Assembly (NCBI GenBank): GCA_965263455.1
Contig: CBDHHN010000004.1
Span: forward strand, 1 to 64,000
Direction: 5' to 3'
Length of the DNA stretch: 64,000 bases
Source: CADEDH01 sp965263455
GTDB taxonomy: Bacteria; Actinomycetota; Acidimicrobiia; Acidimicrobiales; SZUA-35
Shown: one piece after another, positions 45,709 to 55,142 of the stretch
Numbering within the stretch: position 1 is the first letter of the stretch
Layout of the letters: every line of letters starts with the position of its first letter
Program-made: the position numbers and the translations under genes
Notes under the pieces: model-generated
Database searches by the model: none
The model's input: only the letters and a program-made list of their open reading frames with translations
Told to the model about the DNA's origin: nothing

Positions 45709-46884
45709 CTAGGGTCGTTCGCCTCGGAGCAGGGCCCGACCGATGACCATCTTCTGGATCTCGCTCGTCCCCTCGCCGATGATCATCAGCGGAGCGTCCC
45801 GGTAGTACCGCTCCACCGGGTACTCGGTGGTGAAGCCGTTACCGCCGTGGATACGCATGGCGTCGAGGGCCACCTCGGCCGCCGTCTCGGAGGCGAACAG
45901 CTTGGCCATCCCGGCGGCCAGGTCGGCCCGCTCCCCGCCGTCGAGCTTGGCCGCCGCCTCCCTGGTGAGCAGTCGGGCCGCCTCGACCTTGGTCGCCATC
46001 TCGGCCAGCTTGAACTGGATGGCCTGGTGCTGGCCGATGGGGCGCCCGAACGTCTCCCGGGTGGTGGCGTAGGCCAGGGCGGCGTCGAGGGCGGCGCGGG
46101 CCACCCCCACTCCCCGGGCGGCCACGTTGACCCGCCCCAGCTCGAGCGAGGCCAGGCACCAGTGGAAGCCCTGTCCCACGCCGGCCGGTCCGCCCAGAAC
46201 CCGGTCGGCGGGAAGCCGGTGGTCGACGTAGGTCATCTCGACGGTCTCCAGGCCCCGGTAGCCGAGCTTGTCGATGTTGCGGCTGACCGTGATGCCACCG
46301 CTCGTCGGGCCCGGCTCCTTGTCGACCAGGAAGCAGGTGATACCGGAGGCCCCGTCCGGGCCCCCGCCCTCGGGCACCCGGGCGAGCAGGGCCACCAGCC
46401 CGGCCCGCTCGCCGTTCGTCACCCACATCTTGGTCCCGTCGACCACCCATTCGTCGCCGTCGAGGGCGGCCCGGCAGGCCAGGGCCCCGGCGTCGCTGCC
46501 CGAGTCGTGCTCCGAGAGCGAGAAGCAACCCCGACGCTCGGCCGTGGCGAGCCGGGGCAGCCAGTGCATCCGCTGATCCTCGGTGCCGTACCGGGTGATG
46601 AGGTTGGCCGCGATCAGGTGGCTGTTGACCACCCCGGCCAGCGACATCCACCCCCGCGACAGTTCCTCGATGACTCGGGCGTAGGTCGACACGTCGAGAC
46701 CGAGACCGCCATAGCGGGCCGGGATGGTGGCGCCGAAGAGACCGAACTCGGCCAACTGGGCCACCATCTCGTCCGGGTAGGCGTCGACGAGCTCGTACCG
46801 GGAGGCGTTCGGGACCACCTCGGCGTCGACCCAACGGGCCACGGTCTCGACGATCTGGTCGGCGGTGTCGGCATCGACGGTCAT
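45709..46884 (-). CDS. Acyl-CoA dehydrogenase
   Basis: A 391-residue flavoenzyme of short/medium-chain acyl-CoA dehydrogenase type. FSLSEHDSGSDAGAL and WVTNG surround the FAD site, and the catalytic Glu lies in MIIGEGTSEIQKMVIGRALL. The middle region GRPIGQHQAIQFKLAEMAT is typical. An AGGAGG is seen 11 bases upstream of the ATG. It oxidises an acyl-CoA at C2-C3 and passes electrons to ETF; chain-length preference is not evident. Confidence 0.92.
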   Translation of the reverse strand: MTVDADTADQIVETVARWVDAEVVPNASRYELVDAYPDEMVAQLAEFGLFGATIPARYGGLGLDVSTYARVIEELSRGWMSLAGVVNSHLIAANLITRYGTEDQRMHWLPRLATAERRGCFSLSEHDSGSDAGALACRAALDGDEWVVDGTKMWVTNGERAGLVALLARVPEGGGPDGASGITCFLVDKEPGPTSGGITVSRNIDKLGYRGLETVEMTYVDHRLPADRVLGGPAGVGQGFHWCLASLELGRVNVAARGVGVARAALDAALAYATTRETFGRPIGQHQAIQFKLAEMATKVEAARLLTREAAAKLDGGERADLAAGMAKLFASETAAEVALDAMRIHGGNGFTTEYPVERYYRDAPLMIIGEGTSEIQKMVIGRALLRGERP

Positions 46885-47061
46885 GGGGGATCGGCCTCCT
46901 CACAGGGACTCGACTCCGGATCGAACCTAGAGGGGGCGGCCGCCGGCCGTCGAGTCCCGCGGCACCGCGTTGGTTGGGCCCGTTTGGGCAATGAGTACCG
47001 GGTCCCCATCCAGGTGGCTAGATTACGCAAGCGGGGCACATTCGAGACGTAGTGGGACGCC

Positions 47062-47631
47062 GTGCATCCATCTCATGACCGAGCCGAGGTCGCTGAACTG
47101 CTCAACAACCTCGCGCTCGACGCGGCCGGCGGCTCGTCCGAGGCGCTTGACGCCCTGTTGCAGATCGTGGACGAGCAACATCTGGCCGGGGCCATCGTGC
47201 GCCGGTTCATCCTGAACGACCAGCTGGTCGACGAGGCGACCCAGGACACTCTCATCGCCGTGGCCGAGTCGATCCACAAGTTCCGGTCGGAGTCGAAGTT
47301 CACCACCTGGCTCTACTCGATCGCCCGGAACGTCTCCATCGGGCACCTGCGGCGGGTCAACCCCGACGTCCCCCTCGATACGGCCGAGAACACCGCCGGG
47401 GCGTCGCGCCGGCTCAGTTCGGTGGTGGCCGAGCGGGCCGCCATCAAGGAGGCGGTGGAGAAGCTCCCGGTCCACTACCGGGACGCCGTCATGCTGCGGG
47501 ACGTCGAGCGGCGCACCTACGAGGAGATCGCCAACGAACTCGGGATCGAGGTCAACACGGTCCGCTCCCGGTTGGCCCGTGGGCGGGCCATGCTGGCGGC
47601 CAGTATCCTCGATCAACGTCCCTATGGCTGA
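47062..47631 (+). CDS. ECF-type RNA polymerase sigma factor
   Basis: A 189-residue sigma-70 family protein with region 2 (ATQDTLIAVAESIHKFRSESKFTTWLYSIARNVSIGHLRR) and region 4 (LPVHYRDAVMLRDVERRTYEEIANELGIEVNTVRSRLARGRAML). It begins at a GTG. Its 3' end overlaps the start of a membrane Ser/Thr kinase gene by 8 bases, so the kinase is likely to control it, as in kinase-linked ECF groups, in place of an anti-sigma factor. Confidence 0.92.
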   Translation: MHPSHDRAEVAELLNNLALDAAGGSSEALDALLQIVDEQHLAGAIVRRFILNDQLVDEATQDTLIAVAESIHKFRSESKFTTWLYSIARNVSIGHLRRVNPDVPLDTAENTAGASRRLSSVVAERAAIKEAVEKLPVHYRDAVMLRDVERRTYEEIANELGIEVNTVRSRLARGRAMLAASILDQRPYG

Positions 47632-48793
47632 GAAACCCCACGGCGGCAAGATCGGGCGGTACCGCATCACCGGGCCCATCGGTTCGGGTGGGTTCGCAAC
47701 CGTGTACCGGGCCATCGACGAGCGACTGGGCTCGGAGGTGGCACTCAAGGTGCTGGCCGAGAATCACAGCCTCGTCCCCGACTATCGGGAGCGGTTCATC
47801 TCCGAGGCCCAGCATCTGCGCCGGGTCGACTCCTACTGGGTGGCCTCGATCTTCGACCTGGGCGAGACCGAGACCGGCCAGCCCTACATGGTTCTCGAAC
47901 TGGCCGACCGGGGAGACCTGGAGACCCGGGTCAACAACCTCTGGGACCAGGGCCGGTCCCTCGACCGTGATGACCTGCTGGTGCTGGCCGACACCCTGGC
48001 CCACTCGTTGGCCGCCATCCACGCCGCCGACCTGGTCCACCGCGATGTCACCCCAGGAAATCTGCTGGTTCGACACAACGGACTGCGGCCCCAGCCGTGG
48101 TCGGGCACGGTCCTGCTGGAACGAGGCGAGCGTCTCCTGCTGAGCGACCTGGGCTACGCCAAGGACCTCCGGGCCGCCTCCGGGATCACGTCCGGGGGCG
48201 GGACCGCCGGGTTCGCCGCCCCGGAACAGACCGGCGAGATGACCCAGGTCGACACCCGGGCCGACGTCTACGGGGCGACCGCCGTCCTCGAATGGGCCGC
48301 CACCGGCAGCGTGTTCGAGCAAGCGCTGGCCGATGTGGCCAAAGTGGGAAAGGCGGAGAAGCCCGGCGACCGGTTCGAGGACATCAGCACGTGGAACGCG
48401 GCCGTCCACCACGCCCTGACCGGTCCGTACTCCCCCACCGAGGTCTCCGCCGGCCGGATCGAGGACTCGACCCCGGCCTGGACCCGCCCGGCGCTGGCCG
48501 CCATGGCCGGGCTCAGCTTCGGGTTCATCTTCGCCGCCCTGTTGTGGTTCGACGGCAACGACACCGCACCGGGAACCAACCCCGACACCGAGACCCGGCG
48601 GGTGTTCACCACCACGACGACCGAGGCGCCGTCCACCCTGCCCTCGGCCGGACCGACGTCAACGACCGTGCCGGTCGCTCCCCCGGGCACCAGCGGCAGC
48701 ACGACCTCGAACCCCGAAGGACTGACCCCTCCGGTTTCGGGCGGCTCGTCGCGGACGGTGCCCTCCACCCCGGGTTCGGGTGGCGGGGCCTGA
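47624..48793 (+). CDS. Membrane Ser/Thr protein kinase coupled to the ECF sigma factor
   Basis: A 389-residue PknB-type kinase. The Gly-rich loop is GSGGFATVY, K42 is in VALKVL, the catalytic loop reads HRDVTPGN (D141, N146) with Thr where most kinases have Lys, and the metal motif is DLG (D175) instead of DFG. After the kinase domain comes one membrane helix (LAAMAGLSFGFIFAALLWF) and an 85-residue Thr/Ser/Pro-rich extracytoplasmic tail. It overlaps the sigma gene by 8 bases. The altered catalytic loop may mean weak activity. A phospho-signal from the wall to the sigma factor is inferred from this arrangement. Confidence 0.9.
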   Translation: MAEKPHGGKIGRYRITGPIGSGGFATVYRAIDERLGSEVALKVLAENHSLVPDYRERFISEAQHLRRVDSYWVASIFDLGETETGQPYMVLELADRGDLETRVNNLWDQGRSLDRDDLLVLADTLAHSLAAIHAADLVHRDVTPGNLLVRHNGLRPQPWSGTVLLERGERLLLSDLGYAKDLRAASGITSGGGTAGFAAPEQTGEMTQVDTRADVYGATAVLEWAATGSVFEQALADVAKVGKAEKPGDRFEDISTWNAAVHHALTGPYSPTEVSAGRIEDSTPAWTRPALAAMAGLSFGFIFAALLWFDGNDTAPGTNPDTETRRVFTTTTTEAPSTLPSAGPTSTTVPVAPPGTSGSTTSNPEGLTPPVSGGSSRTVPSTPGSGGGA

Positions 48794-49188
48794 CCACGAA
48801 CGGTCGGTGTCGACGGCGAACGCCGGCCCCGGAACGACGAAGCGGCCGGGCCCGGGGGTCAGATTTACCCCTGGCTACCGGCCGGTGACGTGTGAGATAG
48901 TGTGGTCCGACGGGCCGTCCCCTTGTTTGGGGCAGTTAGACGGGAGACGACCCGCCGGACCTTCTAGCAGGCGCTAGAGCTTCATGGCCTTACCCGCCGC
49001 GGGTGGGGCCATGTTGGGAGGCTTCAGTGCTGTTGCGGTGAAGCTACGGATAGGTCGCGGATCCGGGTCGAAAAGTTCCCGGTTTCTGCGGAAAATCCTC
49101 CACCGCCTCAGCCGAGCCCCCCGCCGGGCCCATCGGATGACGCTGATCGTCTCGAACCGGGCCGCCCTTCGGCACTAGGGTCCTGCCC
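48794..49188. other. 395-base gene-free stretch rich in inverted repeats
   Basis: No protein gene is supported here. A TAGTGT -10-like sequence near 48897 is followed by several hairpins on the + strand: TCTAG/CTAGA at 48963-48978, a 13-bp stem with two G-U pairs at 48984-49012 (ATGGCC to GGCCAT around ACCCG/CGGGT), and GCTTCA/TGAAGC at 49021-49044. The density of structure suggests a non-coding RNA or a long structured leader for the downstream CoA-transferase gene, but no known RNA family was recognised. Confidence 0.45.
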
Positions 49189-50421
49189 ATGGAGACCCCC
49201 CTGTCGGATCTGTTGGTTCTGGATCTGACCCGGGCGCTGGCCGGACCCATCGCCGGGAGGCTGCTCGCCGACCTCGGGGCCAACGTGATCAAGGTCGAAC
49301 CGCCCGAGGGCGACCTGACCCGGGCCACCAAGCCCCGCCAGGACGCCATGGCCGTCTACTACGTCCAGGCCAACGTGGGGAAGCGCTGTATCTCGATCGA
49401 TCTGGCCACCGAGGAGGGGCGCGAGCTCTTCCTCCAGCTCGTCGAGCGGGCCGACATCGTGCTCGAGAACTACCGGCCGGGGGTCATGGACCGCCTCGGC
49501 CTCGGCTACGACACCTTGTCGGCGGTCAATCCCAGGGTCATTCTCGGCTCGGTCAGCGGCTACGGCCACGGCAACGTCTGGTCCCACCGGGGGGCCTTCG
49601 CCGCCGCCGTCCAGGCCGAGACCGGGCTGACGGCCGACATCGCCCATCGCCGCGGGACCGAGCCGCGCAACGACCCCGTGTCACAGGCCGACGTGTACGG
49701 CGGTCTCCATGCTCTGGCCGCGGTGCTGGCGGCCCTCCACCACCGCCATCGGACCGGCACCGGACAGGCCGTCGAGGTGGACATGGCCGAGGCCACCCTG
49801 GTGGCCAACGATCTGAGCGCCATCAACCTTCGGGACGATCGCGAGGTGGACGACGGGTTCCGGTCCGGGAGCAACTGGCCCCCCTGCTATCGGTTGGCCA
49901 CCGGGCGGTGGATCACCCTCACCGCCGACCCGGCGGTGGAGGGCGGGTTCCGGGCCCTGTGCCGGGCCATGGGGCGCCCCGATCTGCGGGCCGATTCCCG
50001 GTTCGCCACCATGTCGGACCGTCTGGCCCATCTCGACGAGCTGCACGACGTGGTCGCAGCCTGGATCGCCGGGTTCGACTCGGCGGCGGAGGTCGAGGCC
50101 GCCATCGGTGTCTCGGCCATCCTGGCCGCCGACGTCCGGACCGCGGCGGAGCTGCACGACACCGAGTGGGCCCGGGACCGGGGCGCCTTCGTCGACGTCC
50201 CGGTCCACCCGGACGGCGACCCGGTGCGGGTGCCCCAATCGCCGTGGCGTTTCTCCGACGCCGAGGCCGGGGCCGTACCGACCGTGGGGTTCCGAGGCCA
50301 ACACAACCGGGAGGTCCTCACCGAGCTGCTGGGCCTCAGCGACGGCGACGTCGATGCGCTGACCGACCGGGGTGTGCTCGGCGATCGCCTGCCCTCGTGG
50401 CTCGCCCCACCCCCGTCCTGA
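49189..50421 (+). CDS. CoA-transferase family III (CaiB/BaiF)
   Basis: A 410-residue class III CoA-transferase: LLVLDLTRALAGPIAGRLLADLGANVIKVE at the N terminus, ENYRPGVMDRLGLGYDTL, and the catalytic Asp region DPVSQADVYGG. Members move CoA between organic acids (carnitine, formyl, 2-methylacyl). The acid pair here is not evident. The ATG at 49189 ends the structured gap upstream. Confidence 0.9.
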   Translation: METPLSDLLVLDLTRALAGPIAGRLLADLGANVIKVEPPEGDLTRATKPRQDAMAVYYVQANVGKRCISIDLATEEGRELFLQLVERADIVLENYRPGVMDRLGLGYDTLSAVNPRVILGSVSGYGHGNVWSHRGAFAAAVQAETGLTADIAHRRGTEPRNDPVSQADVYGGLHALAAVLAALHHRHRTGTGQAVEVDMAEATLVANDLSAINLRDDREVDDGFRSGSNWPPCYRLATGRWITLTADPAVEGGFRALCRAMGRPDLRADSRFATMSDRLAHLDELHDVVAAWIAGFDSAAEVEAAIGVSAILAADVRTAAELHDTEWARDRGAFVDVPVHPDGDPVRVPQSPWRFSDAEAGAVPTVGFRGQHNREVLTELLGLSDGDVDALTDRGVLGDRLPSWLAPPPS

Positions 50422-50588
50422 CCTTCACCGGGTCGAGGAGGGAGATCCCGGGGAACGAAGGGCGACATCCGTCCCCCGGGATCAGACTTACAGCGTAAGA
50501 CGCTCGGGCCGCCATGGCAACGCCTCGCCGGAACAATCTCGACTCTATCCCGACCTGGTTCAAATATGGATGATGATGGAACCCGGGG

Positions 50589-51794
50589 TCAGGAGGCCGG
50601 GCTCCACGGGTAGGAGGGCCGCCCCCCGTAGACGGTGTCGGCTTCGAGCAGACGCTGCCGCAGACCCTGGTCGGCGGCGGCGTCGAGGCAGGTCCAGGCC
50701 ATGGCCGTGGCCCCGTGGACCAGGGCCACATCGGCCTCCTCGGTCCGGCAGTGGGCGGCGAACTCGGGCTGATGGTTCACCGCCGATCCGCAATCGAGTC
50801 CGAGCGAGGGATGGATGGTCGGCATCAGCAACGAGATGTTGGCCATGTCGGTCGACGCCGCACCCTTCGTCACCCGGGGGGCGAAGGTTCGACCGAGTTG
50901 CTCGCCGTTGGCCCGATAGCGCAGGGCCAGTTCGTCGTCGTGGATGAACTCGCTGTAGGGCAGGGTGACCCGATCCATCGACAGGGTGGCCCCGGTGGCC
51001 AGGGCCCCGGCCTCGAAGCACCGGTCGATCCGGGGTCGGAGGGCGAGGAGCGATTCGAGGCTCGGGGAGCGGGCGATGTAGCGGGCCGAGGCATGGCGGG
51101 GCACCACGTTGGGGGCCTCGCCGCCCTCGAGCACGATCCCGTGGACCTGATCGCCGGGGTGCAGATGCTGACGCAGCAGGCCGATGGCGACCTGGGCCAC
51201 GGTCACGGCGTCGGCCGCGTTCACGCCTTCCTGGGGAGCGAGCGACGAATGGGCCGGCTTGCCGTGGAAGTGGTAGTCGCACTGGTTCGAGGCCAGCGTG
51301 GGGAACACGTCGCTCTCCATGGGCGACGGGTGCACCATCATGGCGAAGTGGAGGCCGTCGAAGGCACCCCGTTCCGCCATCAGGATCTTGCCCCCGCCGC
51401 CCTCCTCGGCCGGCGTGCCCAACACCCGGACCGTGAGCCCAAGGTCGTCGGCCACCCGGGCCAGACCGATACCGGCGCCGAGACCGGCGGCGGCGATCAT
51501 GTTGTGGCCGCAGGCATGGCCGATGCCGGGCAGCGCGTCGTACTCGGCGCAGATGCCCACCGTCAGCGGCCCCGACCCGTACTCGGCCACGAACGCCGTG
51601 GGGATGTCGACCACGCCGGCCGAGACCCGGAACCCGGCGTCGGCCAACACGTCGATGCACGCCGCCGCCGCCCGTTCCTCCTCGTAGGCCAACTCCGGGT
51701 GGTCCCAGATGTGGTGCGACAACGCCACCAGCCGTTCGGTGGCGTCGTCGATGTCGGCCAGAGCCGTCTTCTTGGCCTGCTCCAGGTCGGTCAT
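50589..51794 (-). CDS. M20-family amidohydrolase (AbgB/PM20D2-like)
   Basis: A 401-residue zinc peptidase-like enzyme. Metal site residues appear in GICAEYDALPGIGHACGHN and the catalytic Glu in TPAEEGGGGK; the lid domain includes FHGKPAHSSLAPQEGVNAADAV. The pattern resembles p-aminobenzoyl-glutamate hydrolase subunit B and mammalian PM20D2. ATG 51794 follows a GAAGGTGAGG site. Confidence 0.88.
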   Translation of the reverse strand: MTDLEQAKKTALADIDDATERLVALSHHIWDHPELAYEEERAAAACIDVLADAGFRVSAGVVDIPTAFVAEYGSGPLTVGICAEYDALPGIGHACGHNMIAAAGLGAGIGLARVADDLGLTVRVLGTPAEEGGGGKILMAERGAFDGLHFAMMVHPSPMESDVFPTLASNQCDYHFHGKPAHSSLAPQEGVNAADAVTVAQVAIGLLRQHLHPGDQVHGIVLEGGEAPNVVPRHASARYIARSPSLESLLALRPRIDRCFEAGALATGATLSMDRVTLPYSEFIHDDELALRYRANGEQLGRTFAPRVTKGAASTDMANISLLMPTIHPSLGLDCGSAVNHQPEFAAHCRTEEADVALVHGATAMAWTCLDAAADQGLRQRLLEADTVYGGRPSYPWSPAS

Positions 51795-51878
51795 TGCCTC
51801 ACCTTCTCGCTCGCTGTCGCCCATTGTGACGCACCGTGACCGTGGACGCGCCATGCGTCCGCAGGCCGACGGACGCCC

Positions 51879-54152
51879 TCAGCTCTGCATGGCCCGCCAC
51901 ACCCGCTCGGGGGTGGTGGGGATGTCGACGTGACGCACCCCGAGGTGGGCCAGGGCGTCGACGACGGCGTTCTGGACCGCCGGGGTGGCCCCGATGGTCC
52001 CCGACTCGCCGATGCCCTTGGCCCCCAGGGGGTTGCGCGGCGTCGGCGTCTCCTGGGGAATCCGCTCGAAGCTCGGCAGCTCGGCGGCCGAGACGAGGGC
52101 GTAGTCCATGAAGTTGGCGGTGACCGGGTTGCCCGACTCGTCGTAGGCGAACTCCTCCATCAGGGCCTGGGCGATGCCCGAGGCCACGCCGCCGTGGACC
52201 TGGCCCTCCACCAGCAGCGGGTTGACCATGGTGCCCGCGTCGTCACAGGCCACGTGGCGGAGGACGGTCACCTCGCCGGTGTCCCGGTCGATCTCGACCA
52301 CCGACAGGTGGACCCCGAAGGGGAAGGTGGCCCCGGGGGCCTCCCAGTCGACCTCGGCCCGGAGGGGGTCGGCCCCGTCGCCCTGGGCGATGTGGGATGC
52401 CACCTCGGCCCAGGTGCGCGACACCGCCGGGGTCCCGGCGACGGCAAAGGTGCCGGTGGCCGGATCGAGCACCACGTCGTCGGGGTTGGCCTCGAGCAGA
52501 TCGGCGGCCGCGGCCCGGGCCAACTCGATCACGTTCTCCGAGGCCACCATGACCGCACTGCCCCCGGCCTGGAGCGAACGCGAGCCGCCGGTCCCGCCAC
52601 CTCGGGGGACCTCGTCGGTGTCACCGTGGCGGACCTCGATGCGCTCGAAGGGGATGCCGGTGACGTGCGAGGCCACCTGGGCGAAGGCGGTGTGGTGACC
52701 CTGGCCGTGGGCCGACGATCCGGTGAGGACGAGGGCCGAGCCGTCGGGCCGGACCTCGATGCTGCCGTACTCCCCCGCCCCGACCGGGTTGGCGATCTCG
52801 ACATAGGCGGCCCACCCGAGGCCGAGCAGGGCCCGGGAGGGGTCCTCGCGGCGAGCCTCCTGGTCGGCCCGGAGCGCCGGGTAGTCGACGGCGGCCAGCA
52901 CGGCGTCGAGGGCCTTGGCGTACTCGCCGGAGTCCATGTCGGCCCCGGTGGGGGTGGTGAGGGGGAAGGCCTCGGGCCGGTGGAAGTTGCGACGGCGGAC
53001 CTCGACCGGGTCCATGCCGATCTCAGCCGCGTAGGCGTCCATCATCCGTTCGATGGCGGCCGCCGCCTCGGGCCGACCGGCGCCCCGGTAGGCCCCCATG
53101 GGCACGGTGTTGGTCACCACCGATTGGGCCGAGAAATCGACCTTGGCGATGTCGTACACCCCGGAGGCCATGCGGGCGCTGATGAAGGGGAGGATGGCGC
53201 CGATGGCGGCGTGGCCCCCGGCGTCCTGGAGGCTGAACACCTTGTAGGCCAGAACCCGGCCGTCGCGGGTGCCGCCGATGGTGGCGGTGAAGTCGCAACC
53301 CCGGCCGTGGACCAGGCCGAGCATGCTCTCCGAACGGGTCTCGGCCCATCGCACGGGCCGGTCGAGGTGTCGGGCCACGAGGGCGACCACGATGTCCTCG
53401 GGATAGCCACCGTTCTTGGCCCCGAACCCGCCTCCCACGTCGGGACAGATGACCCGGACCTGGTCGGTCTCCAGCCCCAGCGCCCCGGCCAGGGTGTCCC
53501 GGGTGCCGTGGGCCCCCTGGGTCGACGACACCTGGGTCAGGTGCTCCCGGCCCTCGGCGTCGCGCTGCCAGTGGGCCGACGCGGCCCGGGCCTCCAGGGG
53601 GCAGGGGGCGAGGCGGTGGTTGCGGAAGGCCAGGTCGACGGTGACCTCGCACCCGTCGAAGAAGTCGTCGTCGGCCTTCGACGGGACGGCGAAGGCCACG
53701 TTGGTCCCCGCTCCCGGGTAGAGGACGGTCTCACCGGCGGCGGCGTCGGTGGTCGACACGACCGGGGTGAGGGGCTCGTAGTCGACGACGACCAGTTCGG
53801 CGGCGTCGACCCCGGCCTCGCGGGTGGTCGACACGACCACGGCCACGGCCTCACCCACGAACCGGACCCGGTCGGAGGCGAGCCAGGTGCGGGCCATGTC
53901 CTGATTGAGCAGGGGCATGGACGGGGGCACGGGCTCCAACGCCAGGTCGGCGGCGGTGAAGACGCCGACCACCCCGTCGACGGCGAGGGCGTCGGCCGCG
54001 TCGACGGCCGCGATCTCGGCATGGGCCATGACGGAGCGGACGAACGTGGCGTGGAGGGCGTTCGGTGGGGCCATCTCGTCGACGTAGTTCCCGCCGGCGG
54101 TGAGGAGTTGGGGGTCTTCGGTGCGGACAACGCTGGTACCGAGGATGCTCAT
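51879..54152 (-). CDS. Xanthine dehydrogenase-family molybdopterin-binding subunit (form II CoxL-like)
   Basis: A 757-residue molybdenum hydroxylase large subunit. The active-site loop reads PMGAYRGAGRPEAA, the AYRGAGR signature of form II (putative) CO dehydrogenases rather than the AYXCSFR of true CoxL. Further motifs: DVGGGFGAKNGGYPED, the mid-region GQGHHTAFAQVAS, and the conserved Glu in GAKGIGESGTIGATPAV. No medium (FAD) or small (2Fe-2S) subunit is adjacent; partners must be elsewhere. It may oxidise an aldehyde or N-heterocycle rather than CO. modABC lie 1.8 kb away. Confidence 0.9.
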   Translation of the reverse strand: MSILGTSVVRTEDPQLLTAGGNYVDEMAPPNALHATFVRSVMAHAEIAAVDAADALAVDGVVGVFTAADLALEPVPPSMPLLNQDMARTWLASDRVRFVGEAVAVVVSTTREAGVDAAELVVVDYEPLTPVVSTTDAAAGETVLYPGAGTNVAFAVPSKADDDFFDGCEVTVDLAFRNHRLAPCPLEARAASAHWQRDAEGREHLTQVSSTQGAHGTRDTLAGALGLETDQVRVICPDVGGGFGAKNGGYPEDIVVALVARHLDRPVRWAETRSESMLGLVHGRGCDFTATIGGTRDGRVLAYKVFSLQDAGGHAAIGAILPFISARMASGVYDIAKVDFSAQSVVTNTVPMGAYRGAGRPEAAAAIERMMDAYAAEIGMDPVEVRRRNFHRPEAFPLTTPTGADMDSGEYAKALDAVLAAVDYPALRADQEARREDPSRALLGLGWAAYVEIANPVGAGEYGSIEVRPDGSALVLTGSSAHGQGHHTAFAQVASHVTGIPFERIEVRHGDTDEVPRGGGTGGSRSLQAGGSAVMVASENVIELARAAAADLLEANPDDVVLDPATGTFAVAGTPAVSRTWAEVASHIAQGDGADPLRAEVDWEAPGATFPFGVHLSVVEIDRDTGEVTVLRHVACDDAGTMVNPLLVEGQVHGGVASGIAQALMEEFAYDESGNPVTANFMDYALVSAAELPSFERIPQETPTPRNPLGAKGIGESGTIGATPAVQNAVVDALAHLGVRHVDIPTTPERVWRAMQS

Positions 54153-54296
54153 GCCCCGAACCTATCGCTCCCGGCGATGGCGGACGGGATGCAATCCGAA
54201 GTTTGGTTCTAGATCGACGGCGCGGGACGTCCCCGCCCGGGCAAGCTGGGGCCGACCCGTCGGCGCGGCGCCCGTCCGCCCCGGGCTGGAGGTCCC

Positions 54297-55142
54297 ATGC
54301 GCATCGGTGTCTCACTCCCGGTCCGTGATCTGGCCGGCGACATGGCCACCATCCGCCGCTACTCGCGGCGGGCCGACGAGCTCGGCTTCGATTTCCTGCT
54401 GGTGCCCGACCGGGTCATCCGGGCCGACCCCGGACACCGCCACGAGCCCCTGATGCTGTTGGCCTTCGTGGCCGCGCTGACCGAGCGGATCGAACTGTTG
54501 CCGTCGGTGATCATCACCCCCTCCCGCCAGACGGCCCTGTTGGCCAAGCAGGCGGCCGAACTGGACGAGCTGAGCGGCGGCCGGTTCCGCCTGGGCGTCG
54601 GCGTCGGGGCCAGCCCCGAGGAATACCGGGCTCTGGGCCAGGAGTACGGGACCCGGGGCGCCCGGCTGGAGGAGCAGATCCCACTCCTGCGCCGTCTGTG
54701 GAGCGAGCCGACGGTCGACTTCCAGGGTCGGTTCGACGTGGTCGAGGGCGCCGGGCTCGATCCCCGCCCGCCCCGACCGATCCCGATCTGGATCGGGGCC
54801 GGGCGAGTCCCGGGGGCCCGGATCCTGGATCGGATGGGCCGCCTGGCCGACGGCTGGTTCGCCCTGTGCGGGCCCGACGAGTACCCGGCCCTGGCCCAGG
54901 GCGTGGCCGCCGCCGCCCGCGCCGCCGACCGTGACCCGTCCGAGGTCGGTGCCCAGGCCACGGTGGTGGCGGTCGGGCCCCGGGGCGACGATTGGCCCCG
55001 ACAGCTGGAGCGCTGGCACGGGTTGGGCGTCACCGACGTCAACGTCCGCACCGTGGGGGCCGACCTCGACGGGGCCGCCCACCTGGCCCGGCTGGAGGAG
55101 ATCGGGGCCGAACTGGACTCGGTCCGCCGTTCGGTCAGCTGA
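54297..55142 (+). CDS. LLM-class F420-dependent oxidoreductase
   Basis: A 281-residue luciferase-like TIM-barrel protein. RIGVSLPVRDLAGDM, LTERIELLPSVIITPSRQTALLAKQAAELDELSGGRFRLGVG and PIPIWIGAGRVPGARILDRMGRLADGW match F420-dependent members common in actinobacteria. The substrate is unknown. Its stop overlaps the convergent PadR-gene stop within TCAGCTGA. Confidence 0.89.
   Translation: MRIGVSLPVRDLAGDMATIRRYSRRADELGFDFLLVPDRVIRADPGHRHEPLMLLAFVAALTERIELLPSVIITPSRQTALLAKQAAELDELSGGRFRLGVGVGASPEEYRALGQEYGTRGARLEEQIPLLRRLWSEPTVDFQGRFDVVEGAGLDPRPPRPIPIWIGAGRVPGARILDRMGRLADGWFALCGPDEYPALAQGVAAAARAADRDPSEVGAQATVVAVGPRGDDWPRQLERWHGLGVTDVNVRTVGADLDGAAHLARLEEIGAELDSVRRSVS

Noticed and set aside
51930..54212. 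760-residue open frame antisense to the CoxL-like gene
   Set aside because: Long antisense frames are expected at this G+C; the opposite strand has clear molybdenum hydroxylase motifs, this one has only Gly/Asp/Val low complexity.
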